64,000 bases of DNA from Phellopilus nigrolimitatus (GCA_021029095.1 JAJOHG010000015.1:664557-728556); one strand, 5' to 3'. Positions 43,365 to 55,125 are shown, counted from the first letter of the stretch. Numbers and translations are program-made. Notes: generated from the sequence alone by a model not told the origin.

Positions 43365-43755
43365 AATGGTGAACGCCAGTCAAGTCCATTCACCAATCAT
43401 TGCTCATTTATGAGGCTTTTTATTAGACTTGAATAGATAGAATTTCACTGTTCATCGATGACTGGTGAATGCTCAAGTCGAAACACAATGTTCATTGATG
43501 ATCACTGATGAACAATGAACCCAAGTCCCCATTCATTAATGATCACTAGTGATCACTAGTGAACGATGAAACCCAAGTGCCCATTCATCGACGATCACTA
43601 GTGATCACTAGTGATCATCGATGAATAGCTCTTAGACTTGGTTTTCACCAGTGATCACTAGTGATCACTAGTGATCACTAGTGATCATCGATGATCATCG
43701 ATGATCATCACTATCTCAAGTCTAAGTCCACTATTTTGTCCAGTAACGACCGTCA
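43365..43755 (-). repeat. Right terminal inverted repeat and palindromic subterminal region
   Basis: Inverted partner of 38977-39330, with more palindromic units. Its first three bases on the minus strand, TGA, act as stop codon of the interrupted TPR gene next to it. Confidence 0.8.
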
Positions 43756-44162
43756 AAAAGCTAAGCCTTTATAAAGAAGATTCTTCCTCTGCTGCTGGTT
43801 CAGGAGCTTCTCGTATCTATCGAGCACATTTTCGAACCCACTGAAGTAATTCAGCACCTAGCGATAATTCGAGCATGTATATTGATATAAATACCTCTTC
43901 AACAAGGACAGATTGTGATCCAGGGCGGGGAGATTGTTGCTGACATAGCCCCTTCGAAGGCCTTCGAGCTCTTCGACGTCATCGAGAAGTTCGGCAGAAA
44001 GCCGGTACAAAGTTGTCTGATTTTCCCGATACTGTGGCCACCATGACCGTCTTTTGAGTATTTTCTTTTTAAGTAACCTAATATGCGACGTACCTCTTCA
44101 AAAGCTTCCTTTATCTTCCATGCGCGCTCAACGAGGTCAGGGATGCTTTTCGCTAAATCCAT
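43753..44162 (-). CDS. Transposon-truncated TPR gene: stand-alone N-terminal domain (97 aa)
   Basis: Third well-preserved copy of the TPR gene start. Exons 44094-44162, 43895-44031 and 43753-43840 keep the splice sites and lengths of the first two exons (69 and 137 nt); the third is cut after 83 of its 160 nt. It reads MDLAKSIPDLVERAWKIKEA, later LSAELLDDVEELEGLRRGYV and ENVLDRYEKLL, ending YKGLAF, and the next codon is TGA, which is the first three bases of the adjoining element. The product would be 97 residues of the HeLo/MLKL-like helical domain with no TPR. The frame is open throughout. A truncated domain of this type could interfere with the full-length proteins, but that is inference; it may equally be a relic. 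Confidence 0.72.
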
Positions 44163-44690
44163 CTAACACCGCAAGATCAGGTACAGTTTCGCAAGGATGC
44201 GCGACGATAGCTACGAGCTCTGAAGCGGACGAAGGGCCAGTAAAAGCAGAAGAGAGGTCTGAGTGCAAGATCCAAGAGGACGCAAGTGCGCGAGCGACGC
44301 TGGCGAGATCAGAGATGATGGGGGTCGAAGGACAAGGGGGGCGACACGGAGCGAACACGCAGAGCAGTCGTGCCCGTGGGATGATGCTCATACGCTCTGC
44401 CTCGTGTACTTGACTTCGAAAAGTTAGATGCACGTCCTTCGAAAGCAAAACCTAATAGTTGACGCTGGGAGCTGTGAGATCTGAACTTTATCCTGGAATG
44501 ACATTGCTTCCGTAGCGATTATGTCGAAGATATGGGACTATATTTTCTGTTATTTTCTGTGGTGTCGCTCAACATTGTCACTAAATACATGCACTTACAG
44601 GAAAATCCGGTCCACCCGCACCCCGTGCGCCAAGCCCCAATATCTGTTTCCTCGGATCGTAGCTATCGGATGAGGACACCTAGGGTGTCT
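44163..44690 (-). repeat. Upstream region of truncated TPR gene (unit copy 3)
   Basis: Matches 38.32-38.83 kb, including the shared GGGATGATG and GGTCGAAGGACAAGG blocks and ATGTCGAAGATATGGGA, with small indels. Would contain the promoter of the TPR gene copies. Confidence 0.75.
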
Positions 44691-46640
44691 ACCTCTTCTG
44701 GTCGATACGAGCTGTCCATCGTATTTTCAGAAACTGGCTCAGCCGGCCATCGACTAGGCTGAGCAGTCAATCACGCTCGCTATGCAAATTCTTCACCAGT
44801 TTTTCCTTTAACCTTTACACTCGCACGGCTCAGGCCGATTTGGGCCTCTGCTGAGGCTGCTGGAGTTCTTCTCGAAAACGACGAGGACAACAATAAGGAG
44901 GGCTCCGTCGTTCGCATGAAAGAAGACACGGAGGAGAACATATGTACTCCGTAGCAAGAAGCCAGGATTGATGCCCCACTCGAATGAACCACCCTCGGAG
45001 CAGGTGCCAGGTGTACAATTCTGTACTGACTGATACAGGTATACGTATACTCGGAGGACATGTATTCAAGCCCGGCAGAACGCAAAGTTTCGCTAGAGTC
45101 GGGGAAGATGAGGATCGTCCGTCCTACTTCCCCATAGTCGTGTACAGGGTGCGCAGGTCCACAGTAACAGGATACATTCCTCGACGAGACAGAACACTAG
45201 GAACAAGAGCCGGAAATATGTACTGGAGACGCCAACGGGAGAATGAACTCATTTTGACTCGTTTCCCATCTCTAGCTCTTCGTCTGAGCTTTGCTAATCC
45301 GGGATGCCGCGCTCTGCACTGCGCAGGCTAATTTCGGATCTTCTTTGGCCTTTGACGTGTTTCGTTGGTGCGTCTGTGCAATATGGTACAGGACATGGTT
45401 GATGCGTTCAGCGAGCCTTGTGGACCTACATTTCAAGCTCCGCGCAAAATCACCGCATCCCTCTCCTGCTCTTTTCCGTCGCTATGTTCGCCACACTGCA
45501 TCAGCGTCGACGTGATCCTAGGGCGCTTGGAGGACTTTTCGCCCATGCAACGGCAATGTTCCACGGCGACAGCTGCCCAGCCAGTATAGTATCTGCCGTC
45601 AGACAGCTGGTCTCCATGTCAAACCTACTCCTGCAACTCCCGCAGCTCCCTCCTATTATCATACCCCACTGTTCAGCATCTACTCTTACGGAAACCCCAG
45701 CATATGGCGACCGCGCGCGGGGATGGAGAGCTGGCGCGTATGTGGCGCCCTCCTGGTGCCTATTTGCCAGACCTTCAGAAGCAACGCTGCCAGCCACATG
45801 CAGGTGCTTTTTCCAAAGTCGGCTTTTCCCAGGGCGCGACGTGGGCTCAGTGTTTGAGACTGCAGATATGATATGATGTCGAGAAGTTTCTTTTGCGCAC
45901 ATATCCTGCTACACCGATCCATATGACGGTACTGCATCCGATATGCGCTTTGCCAGCCTTTTTGCGCCAATCTCGCGACGCTGCAGGACCACTGCATTCC
46001 ACTACGCTGCGGGGCATCCAGGAGCACAAGACTTGATTTACATATACAGTTTCGCTCTCATGCTGACTCACCGCAGGCATTCTTCTGGTGGCTGGAGAGT
46101 CTACATACGTATGTATCGCACCCAGATACCCGACCCTGAACTGGAACTTTATTCTGGGATGCCATACACGAATCAAATCTGCAGCTGGAAAAGGCATGTG
46201 TTACTGTTCTTACCCCAAAGCTAGTCCATCCCTGCGCATCTCGGGGGCGGGTTCAGCCGCGCCGTGCTTCGGGAGTCCACTGCCTCTCCACGATCCTGTC
46301 CGTCCTCAGGAACGCAGCCGCGTCTGTTTGCTCTATGGTTCTTCGGCTCGCGCTCGAAGGTGCTGGAGATGCGTCTCGAAGCGCGGGCTGCAGGAGGCCG
46401 GCTGTGGAATCTATGAGCGAATGGCGATCCGGTGATCAGGTTGTCTGAAGGGACTGAATTGAGTATACGTATGTTTTTATAAAACCCAGTTCCAGCACTG
46501 CTTCCTCGTCCTCTCCGCAGGCGTCCCGCGTTCTGAACGACTGTGCCGCTCCGACGGAGAACCGCGAATCGCGTAGATTATAGATCGAACACGTCGTTCC
46601 TGGGCTTCATCATACCATCTCTAACTCCACGTCAGCTCAG
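44691..46640 (+). repeat. Truncated inner fragments of unit (copy 4)
   Basis: Two pieces joined: 44.70-44.88 kb matches 33.00-33.22 kb, then 44.88-46.64 kb matches 30.89-32.64 kb, both in the same orientation as the right arm. Internal parts are missing and point changes common. No gene. Confidence 0.78.
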
Positions 46641-46823
46641 CCGAGCCTCGAGAACTATTTCTCAAACATGTAAGGTGGGCGGAAGTAATTTGGAAAGATG
46701 CACAATTATAAACGATGTCTGGAAATTTAAGCTATTTATTCAGAAAAATACTTCTCGCCCGAAGAACATCGTACTGTTCGTACAGATGCAAATATTTCTT
46801 ACATCCTTTGGTCCGTTTCGTTA

Positions 46824-48596
46824 TCATTCCTCATCCGTGCCTTCGTCCGAATCCTCGTCAGCATCCTCGTCCGTAGTATCGTTAATTTGTCCAAGCAGCA
46901 CATTTACGTTCGTGTTCGCATCTGTTTTGCCCGTGCGATCCCTGCTTGTCGGCTCGCACAGGTGCTGTATGAAATTAGCCATGAGCATGAGTGGATGACG
47001 GCCCCCGGCGACAAAAAGGCGCCGTACACACTCACATTGAGCTTCATAGCGTGCGTATGGTTGTGTGTCTGTGTGCGGCAGTTCCAGCCGTACCTGTATT
47101 ATGTATGAGTCATGCACATCGTCCGGAAGACTCATTGGACTTACCAGCAGTTCTCCTTGAATTCATATCCGTCTGCAACCAACAATTATTATCACCTGGA
47201 CCAGCAAGTCGAGTCGTTGGTCGACGTACCCTTGACGAGTTGGTTCACATAGTACGAGAACAGGTGCCTCCGGATGAAGATCTGCAAGCAGCCGAGACAT
47301 AGCCAGTCGGTCCTCTTCCAGCCGCTTGCCGGGTCGTTTTGGCTGTCAAACATCTCGCTGAGCATAAGGCCGATAGTCTGTGCGCCGCTAGGGTTCGACT
47401 TAAACATGCGTATAAATTCGCTCCGGATATCGTTATTATAGCTCAAATAACCAGGGAGGAGGTTCAACAGCACGTCAAGCCCGAGGTGAGCACACGACCA
47501 GTGCCAATCTATCATACACGGGAAGTGTATTAATATAATACACTTGAAACTGATTTTTCAGATACGTACTGTTCTCTCCAAAAGACATCGGCGCCTGTTG
47601 CGCGCACTTCTGGCCTGAATAAACTGATCAGCGAAGGACGCAGAATCTTGTGGGCGGCCTACAAATCTGAGGTTCTTCAACTCGGGTTTGCAAGATGGCC
47701 TGTCCACCGAACTTTTTAGCAAAGAGCCGTCGAGCATTTCGCTCGTTGAAAAGCGTGGTAAGAGCCATGCTAATTTGGGGGTTTACATGGCGCATGCTTT
47801 GTTCGGGATATGTACTCGCTTGGTTGTCGAAAAGATGCAGAAGTGAGTCGTGTTCTATGCCCAGAGGTCGCGAATAGCGGCCTGCCGAAACTGGACGGAG
47901 CATTCAATCGGGCTTATTTCGAGTTTCTTTCATATCACTCACAATCAGAGGTTCCGTAGACATTATCAAGGAAAGACGTCGCTTCGTGCATCTCAGCGAG
48001 CTCTTCGTCGCTCAAATTCTTGAGAAAGCCCAAGCTGACGTTGCTATTCTCTAAACGCCCAGGCGCTTTCCCTAGCACGCTGACAGTCCAAAGGCGATAC
48101 AAGGAACGATCAAGCCTGAAGGCTTCGACATCAGTCAGGATGCTGGCAGGTGCGGAGCGGTCTTTATACCTGTCTCGATAGCGTGAGGGACATTCGCACT
48201 GGAGAACAGTTCAAAGACGCACAGGTTACAGAAATGTGCTTCTAGCCTTAAAGCAACGCTCGACACTCTCATTAGTGCCAGTTCCTCCGCAGGCTTCACG
48301 TCGATCGTCCAGTACGCAGACTCCGCGTCCGGGCAGTCCAAGCCGTCCAGGATCTCGTCCAGGCGCTTCTCGCCGATTGTGATCTTCGTGCGCACGAGCG
48401 CGACGGCGAATGGCAGCGCGGGGCCGGCTGTGTTCTGCGCGACGGCGCGGGTGATGGAGCGCTTCCGGAGCACGTAGACCTCGTGCAGCCGCTTCGAGGC
48501 GAGCACGGCGTTCCGCAGACAGACGAAGTCGGCAAGGAATGTGAGCAGGCGGTCGCGGATGTCAAGCGGCAGGTTCTCAAGACAGATGTCAGTCAT
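46824..48596 (-). CDS. F-box-like protein
   Basis: The N-terminus MTDICLENLPLDIRDRLLTF (F-box core L-P-x-D-I-R-x-x-L-L-x-F) matches the F-box start seen in many basidiomycete proteins; F-boxes bind Skp1 and recruit substrates to SCF ubiquitin ligases. After it VCLRNAVLASKRLHEVYVLR and ITRAVAQNTAGPALPFAVAL. A 52-bp intron (about 48116-48167) restores the frame into AFRLDRSLYRLWTVSVLG and NLSDEELAEMHEATSFL. Further exons at about 47.9-47.6, 47.5-47.2 and 47.13-46.82 kb give INLLPGYLSYNN-like helical sequence and an acidic tail (DEDADEDSDEGTDEE). The start at 48596 is preferred to an upstream Met since it fits the family. Middle exon borders are not fully resolved. Just outside the repeated zone. 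Confidence 0.65.
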
Positions 48597-49789
48597 GCTG
48601 GCTGAATGGGCTGAGGAGAAGTGGTTGTCGGCAGAGATGTGGGTGTGTGCTGGCTTTATGGAGCGTGGCTGAAGTTCAACTGACTCGGTCCCGCACTTCC
48701 GCTTTTGGTCCAATTGTGATGCGCCCTCACGCCTTATGAGTCATCTTCCCGCCATCACCCGCCCCGACTCTTCTCATCACACGACTGTGTTAGTTAGTTG
48801 AAACACATCAGAGACCCTGCGCTACACTACTATGGAAATTCCAGATTTAACGAGCCACACCGGAGCCTCGTTTACTCCGCCATGTACGAATTCCTTCTCT
48901 TCAGAGCGTTGATCGTATACAGTCCACAGTATGTAACATCAGGGAAAGCTACAAAGTACAGGATGTAACTTGATTCTTTAAAAAAATTAAATGCCTCCCT
49001 CGGTAGCGTTCACACCGACTTCAAATGCCCGGGCCCCCACCAGAGCGCCCACCCAGCTGCTTGCAATGATCCACGCACCGAACCTGCACAAGCTGTTGCT
49101 ATCCATGTTGATATAATACCAAACGCGCTCACACTCGAGGAGCGGCTGGAAAAATTGACATCTCCGGTCTGTCATTTTCCTACAGTGCGGGAATTGGTTG
49201 TCACAGTGATACGGAGCCCTTCGATGTCTCAGACTCAAGATGTTCCGTGAAGCTCTGTCCCGATTTCCTCGTTTTTCGTCCAGAAGTCCAGACACCCGAG
49301 TTCGGCTATTGCGGTGGCTCTATCGCGCGAGATATGGAGGAGCGAGCAGACGAAGCCTGCTTTTCGAGCTCTGCACATACGGAACGCAGCAAAAACGCTG
49401 TAACCCCCAGGGCTTCAACCTGCGCTGATCTGGAAGAGACTTTCCCCGACGAAGAGGTCAGTTCAGTGCATCAGAAACCCGTCTCAGATGTTGTTGTAAC
49501 GGTCTCGTATAATAAGTTTCTGAGATCGTCTTGACATCCTTGGCGTGGTTCAGACTCGACGCGTACGATGCTCTGTTTATGTTTCTTATGCACTTGTACT
49601 GCGCTAGGAATTTTGCATGTCAGTAGTGTTCCGCTTTGCTAGTCCCAGACGAACGCGATCCAGTAGGCACGCACTGCTTTAGAACGTCATATGAAAAAAG
49701 TTACCAAACAGAAAATATCCAATACTAACGAGATCGGCAGAGAATTGAAAGCAATAAAATATGTGTCTTTTTCCCCTGGCCTCCCGAAT
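48597..49789. other. Intergenic, no gene recognised
   Basis: Promoter of the F-box-like gene and 3' flank of the protoporphyrinogen oxidase gene. Open frames at 48987-49295 (minus) and 49247-49534 (plus) overlap each other and show no domain. Confidence 0.5.
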
Positions 49790-51390
49790 TTACCAGTCCT
49801 TGCCGGCGTTTCGGCCCGCCTCAACGCAATCCCCGACGCTGACGCCGCCAACGCCAGCGCCCACGACCTCCAGCCGCCCGCGCCACGGCCCGCTCTTCAA
49901 CGCGTCCCTCAACTCGTCCATCCTCCGCACATGCCCGACGGTCGGCACAGGGATGCACGCGCGCTGCTCCCGCGCCTCGAAGTGCACCGGCCACGGCAGC
50001 CGCGCACCCCTCCTCAAGTGGTGGATCGGCGCGAGGTGGTGCTGCAGCTGCGCGAGCACGTTCTCCGCGCGCGTGTGCGCGAGCGCGAGCGCGTGCGGCC
50101 CGCCGAGCATCGCCGTGAGCCGCGCGAACCCCCGCGCGCCGCGGTCCTGCGCGGGCAGCGCGCACGAGTCGAAGACCGCGCCGAGGAAGCCGGTGTTGGG
50201 CGCACCCCCGTAGCCGCCCGCGGCACGCGGGACGAGGTACCCGAACCCCGGCGGGTGGATGGGCGCCTTGGAGGGCGGGAAGACGAGGTTGATTACGGTG
50301 ACGGAGGACGAAGGGTTCGCTGTCAGGTGCGGGAGCGGGCCTGTGCGCGATGTGAGGTCCCTGAGCTTGGGGAGCGGCACGGCGGAGACGACGTGCGAGA
50401 CGGTGGTTGTTTCGCCGCTCGCTAAGATAATCTGAAAAGACATAAGATTCCGCCCCGAGAGTACACAGAGATAATATTACCTCGATGCTTTCGGGGTCGA
50501 CAGCCCGCAGTGCGGTGACTTCGGCGTTAGTCCTGACTGTCACGTTTTGCGCCGCACTGAGGTATGACTTCAGCGCGCGGGGGATGGTCTCCATCCCGTC
50601 GACGAAAGAGAAGACAGAAGCGTCCTTCGTCAACTCCTGTACCCCGCCGACGTCGTACCCAGCGAACCCGGGATCCGTTTTCTTTCTCTTCAGCATGCCC
50701 CTGACGACGCTGCCACCACCGCGTTCCTCCGCCTCCAGCAGCATCGGGAACGCTGCGCGCGTGCTCAGGACGCGCGCGTCGGCGGCGAAGATCCCGTGCA
50801 CCAGCGCGCTGCCGAATATCCGCGCGAACCGCGCGTCGAAGCGGCGCGTCAGGAACGCGTCGAGCGACTCGTCGGCGCTCCCCTCGGGCCTGTTCGCGCG
50901 GCGCACCGCCTCGAGGAGGATCGGCGGGACGAGGCAGGCGGACACGTACGGCGACGTTAGCAGGGACAGCGGCGAGGACGGGATGCGCGTGAGCCCCGGG
51001 CGCCCGGGGATGTGCAGGAAACGGTGCCTCGCTGCTGGCGACGACTTCGGCGTGGTGACCAGAGACGAGCTCAAGCCCAGCAGGTTCACCTATGCTTCGC
51101 GGACATTCAGCGCTCTCTCGAAGTGAGCAAAAATGGAGACGAGAAGTCACCAGCTCGAGCACCGCACCGCTGTTCAGCCTGAGCGTCCGCGGCCCCGCCT
51201 CCAGCAACACGTTGGCTCTGTTCCCATCCGCGTCCTTCACGTCGATGCGCCGGCTCTGTATCCATCCTCCCTCGCGGGCGGACTTTTCAAAGAGGGTGAT
51301 GCGGGCTCGCGGAAATCGGCGAGAGAGATGAAAAGCGGCGCTCAAGCCTGTGATTCCGCCGCCTAGGACTGCTATACTGCTCGGGGGCAT
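49790..51390 (-). CDS. HEM14: Protoporphyrinogen oxidase
   Basis: Mitochondrial FAD enzyme for the penultimate haem step, oxidising protoporphyrinogen IX to protoporphyrin IX. Three exons (51151-51390, 50481-51089, 49790-50431) join in frame to 496 residues. The N-terminal dinucleotide motif is SSIAVLGGGITGLSAAFHLS, followed by ITLFEKSAREGGWIQSRRI and LEAGPRTLR, all typical. Later come SADESLDAFLTRRF, HGIFAADARVLSTRAAFP, SFVDGMETIPRALKSYL, HVVSAVPLPKL and the FAD-binding C-terminus VVGAGVGGVSVGDCVEAGR ending NAGKDW. Length matches fungal HEM14. The ATG at 51390 puts the GGG motif near residue 9; a longer in-frame 5' extension exists and could encode targeting sequence. Neighbour of the p24 gene on the same strand. 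Confidence 0.95.
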
Positions 51391-51834
51391 CTGTTGACGA
51401 TGGCGAGTGAGTATGCCAGACGCGTGCTGTAAGACGATGGGAGACTTGAGAAAGTCTGCCCGGGATCGGCGTCGACACGGCCACACCCGAGCTGGTCACA
51501 GAGGTCTTCCCTGTTTGCTCAGAATTCAACAATAAAAATATCCGTGCTGACACTACTAATCCAAGTTGACGACCGTTTCGAGTAAGAGCGGACGAAGACG
51601 TGTAAAAACATCTTGTCTTGCAAAATCCGCAAAACAACTGTAAATACTTCCGGATGTATGTATGTCTTGAAAGCTTCTGGTTCATCCATTCACACCATTC
51701 ACCGTGAGAGTAGTGCTTGTCCGGCAAGGAAACATAACCTTTCGACACTACGTTTGCAGAGCCCTTTATGTATGGCACGCTGCGCATTGACAGATGAACT
51801 CCAAATACAGGAAAAAAAGGATTACCAAGTAAAA
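51391..51834. other. Short intergenic region
   Basis: Upstream of the protoporphyrinogen oxidase start and downstream of the p24 gene; no coding region seen. Confidence 0.5.
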
Positions 51835-52681
51835 TCAATCAATAAGATATTTTCGCTTGAAGTACGACCTTAGATGGAAGATCTGCCAGACTCCAAGACC
51901 GACCAAGGCGAAGAAAGTGAACGTTCCGAACTTCTGTACACGAGTGTTGGTTGACTCTGAGACCAGAAAGACGTCCAATTGAATGTCAGTGACCGCGTAG
52001 AGCATTTCGGGAAAGACTCGCACCGTTGGTACTCGAAAACCTCTCTTCACGCTTCTTGAGGTAGTCCATTTCATCGACAATCTCCTTCACGATGCCTTCC
52101 AGCTTTCGCATCTCTGTTTCGAGCCCAGACAGGGATTCTTGAGCCGCGATGGCACTGGTAGAAAACAAATCGTTAGCCAACTTCACGTAGTACGACGAGA
52201 AGACGCACTTATAATCCACAGCGTCCGCGCCGATGTCAATATCAAGGTCAATGACGCGTGATCGACTTGGGTTCTCCTCGTGCGGGACATCTACAATTAC
52301 ACAGGTGGACATTTTCTTAAGCTCTCCATAACGCGAACAAAGAGGAAGCGGCTCACCATGGTCCAAGTAGTTCCTGAAGCAAACTCCCACTTCCCCCTCC
52401 GCATGTGCAGTCACCGCGAGCCTCGTCTCGCCGTTAATCCCCTTCTTGTTCAGGTACTGGTTCTTCTGCGCGCTCGAGTCGATGATCTCGACGTCCACGC
52501 GCTGGTTCGCCCCGGGCCCGACGTTCGCAGTCACGATGACAAGCTGGTTCGGGTGCACGCTATTCCATATGCATTTTGCTGGCGGGTAGCGGTATGCAGG
52601 CAGGGAGAATTTTATGGCGCGAGCGGGCTGGGCTAAGAGCAGAACGAGGGCCAGGACGAGGAAAGGCACGGAGGTCAACAT
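51835..52681 (-). CDS. ERV25: p24 family cargo receptor, Erv25-like
   Basis: Type I membrane protein of COPII/COPI vesicles that helps sort cargo between ER and Golgi. The signal peptide MLTSVPFLVLALVLLLAQPA is followed by the GOLD domain: KCIWNSVHPNQLVIVTANVG, VDVEIIDSSAQKNQYLNKKG and EGEVGVCFRNYLDHG. After introns come GADAVDYNAIAAQESLSGLE (formed across the intron near 52155-52210), the coiled-coil MRKLEGIVKEIVDEMDYLKK, ESTNTRVQKFG, the membrane helix TFFALVGLGVWQIFHL, and the cytoplasmic tail RSYFKRKYLID with paired aromatic and basic sorting residues. Stop at 51835. Domain order and length are standard; the tail and GOLD sequence best fit the Erv25 (p24 delta) branch. Confidence 0.92.
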
Positions 52682-52994
52682 GCGTATGGAGCTTGGGAAA
52701 GGCTGCCGTCGCGAGCAGCGTTTGTAGGGTCTTCTCGTCGCCGTCGTGCCTGACACAGTCATTGTAAAGGAGTTCGTTGGCGACGTGCACGACGTGGGTC
52801 GCGCACGGCTTGATCGACACGTCGCGTCCGCCTAAAATGGCTGACCCCGTGCGAAAGCACTCACAGACAGTCTCTTGCTCTCAAGCATCTCAATTCCCGT
52901 ACTGTGTTTTTATTTGTCTGGCAACTCTTACTATCCAACCTGAAAAGTTTATGATATTCCACCTATACTTCTGAATCTGACATAGAGCCATTTG

Positions 52995-54644
52995 TCACCA
53001 CTCCTGCAAGCAACTGTCGGGTCCTCTTGGCACAGCATTCCTCCAAGCCTTTTCACTCTTATATTTCTCTGCCGCTTCCTGCACTGCAGCCTCATTGATT
53101 GTAATTCCGAGCCCTGGCCCTGCGAATATAAAGCTAGAGGTCAATAGTCGAATTTGTATAGCATAGTTAAGTTATCTCACCTTCGAGAGCCGAGACGAAC
53201 CCATCTTTGATGTCAAAAACAGACGAGTCCGCCAAATACGTGAAGAGGTCCGCTCCTTGGTTATAATGTATCTGAAAAAGAGTAGTGAGTATATTGTGTA
53301 AGAGTTTTTGTCCTTTTGTCAACTATCGACTGGATCATTCACCTGCCAACTCATTTCTTGAATAACGTCTATATTGAAAATAAATCATTCGCGCATGAAC
53401 GAGGGTCAGGAATTGTACCAACAGTTTGGGGACGAGATGCCAACTTGCATACACGCAGCCAAAGCAATCGGACCCATCGGACAGTGCGGAGCAAGGGCAA
53501 CGTCATAAGTTTCCGTGAGTGATGCAAGACGCTTTAACTCGCTAATCCCTCCGCAATGCGATACCTGGGGGATGCATTCAGACTCCAAAATGATCTGAAA
53601 GGAGGGCAGCATTACGGACGTCAGGCTGTGCGATGTCCATAGCTCTGCGCTCAAGATATGGCCTGAAATCGTGCCTCGTAAATAGCCTTTCTCCCGTAGC
53701 TATAGGACACGAAGTTGCCCTCGCCAAGTCCGCAAACTCTTCAGGTTGCGTGGGGAGGAGCGGTTCTGTCCAGTTACTCAAATATCAGTTGCCACTACAT
53801 CAGTTGAATCAAACGCAATCCACCTTCGATAAAGAAAGGTTGGAGGGGCTCTAGGAGTTTGGCGAGCTGTTTGGCCATGGGTTTGTGCAACCTTCCATGG
53901 AAATCGACACCGACGTCCAGACCGATGGATTTCACTTGTGCTACACGATTGACGGCGTCGGTCAAGCAGGAAGGAGAGTCAAGCCACCCAATAGGCTCTG
54001 TATCATGCAAATCAGACTCGGAGACGTTTCTATAGCCATGTACAGACAGACCCGTGGCATTCATTTTCACCGCAGTAAAGCCTTGAGACTTCCTGAGATT
54101 TGCTCCGTCGATAACATCGCTCGGTTTGTCGCCGCCTATCCAGCCATATACGCGGACACGATCTCGTACTTTACCCCCAAGAAGCTGCCACACCGGGACG
54201 CCTAGCTTCTTGCCTTTGATGTCCCACAGAGCGATGTCGAGACCAGAGATGGCAGACTGAATAACCGAAATCCGATCCCTCTTTTATGGGCTGCGTCAGA
54301 CAAGTGATTGTGAACAGACTGACCATAAGTACAGGTCCTCCGCGATAAAAGCCGCCCCGATATGCAACTTGCCAGATATCTTCAATGTTGTCTGCGTTGC
54401 TTCCTAGAAATCGGTCTCTGAACTCCTGATAGACACCCTCGACTGCTTCAGTGTGACCCTCGAGAGTCGCTTCGCCCCACCCGACAAGCCCATCTGATGT
54501 TTCTACCCGTACGAACAGCCAGCGGGGCGGAACTCTGAATACCTATGAAAGGAATCTTGTCTTAGTCTTGAGTATATTTTCGACGCGAGAGTTAGGGACG
54601 ACCTCAATAGTCTTGATCAAACTCGGTTCACGTCGGGCGGACAT
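52995..54644 (-). CDS. D-galactonate dehydratase-like enolase-superfamily enzyme
   Basis: Mandelate-racemase-group enzyme; the closest pattern is galactonate dehydratase, which removes water from D-galactonate using Mg2+. Start [15 protein letters not shown] (54644), then after an intron [20 protein letters not shown] and [56 protein letters not shown] with the Lys; [12 protein letters not shown] with metal Asp and the general-acid His; PFFIEEPLLP with metal Glu; [10 protein letters not shown] with the third metal Glu; [21 protein letters not shown] block; and [20 protein letters not shown] with the catalytic His. It ends [20 protein letters not shown] at 52995. About seven introns. Substrate is inferred from motifs. 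No sugar-acid partner gene adjoins it, except the polyol-type dehydrogenase 8 kb away. Confidence 0.88.
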
Positions 54645-55125
54645 GACAGTCGCTACTCAACGTTCTGAAGCCAGGTTCATCGTCTGCAGTGTCGGTTTAT
54701 CGGATGTTCATGATTCAGCGCGGTCATGGGACTGCTTCGATCTGCCAAATGACGGCCCGGGAAAGTGCCAGTGAGCACAGTACGAGCGTGACATTGACAC
54801 AGGAAGAGCGTAAATGGCACAAAAGGCTGGGTACAAGTTCGCATCGGAGCAGCCTCCCTCTCAAGCCATCTTTACCCTAGGCGACGGACGAGATTATCGC
54901 AGCTGTCAGTATGAGCTCCAGAATGCAAACAATTCGGCTAAGCTGGAAACAGTTTTGCTGATGGCAAACACATGTTTGAATGAGGAATTATCACGCCGAT
55001 TCTCCACAATTCTGAGAATCACATAATACGTAATCCGGCAAATGAGTCCTATTTTGCTATTCCCACGAATACAGAGTGTTACCTCCGAGCTTCCGATCGC
55101 GATTTACACCTCTTCATTGTCCAGG
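54645..55125. other. Bidirectional promoter region
   Basis: 480 bp between divergent starts of the dehydratase-like gene (minus) and the small gene at 55.1 kb (plus). No coding region recognised. Confidence 0.5.

Larger units (their letters stand above)
38977..43755. mobile_element. 4.8-kb element with long terminal inverted repeats carrying a ZZ-finger gene
   Basis: The two ends are inverted copies: left TGACGGTCGCTATCGGACAA, right (reverse complement) TGACGGTCGTTACTGGACAA, and similarity continues for some 200-350 bp, including TGGTGAAAACCAAGTC and AGAGCTATTCATCGATGATC. The subterminal parts are built of short palindromes (GATCACTAGTGATC, ATCATCGATGAT). No target duplication is found; the left flank is a unit fragment and the right flank a TPR exon, so insertion seems to have gone with a deletion. 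No transposase is seen; the one gene inside is a ZZ zinc-finger gene. Superfamily unknown. Confidence 0.75.

Noticed and set aside
38977..43755. LTR retrotransposon
   Set aside because: The ends are inverted, not direct, repeats and no gag or pol is present.
48987..49534. Overlapping frames on both strands as small genes
   Set aside because: No domain, no splice pattern, mutually overlapping.
49821..51089. 422-codon minus-strand frame as alternative gene
   Set aside because: It reads through the intron at 50432-50480 in the wrong frame; its first half is exon 2 of the protoporphyrinogen oxidase gene.
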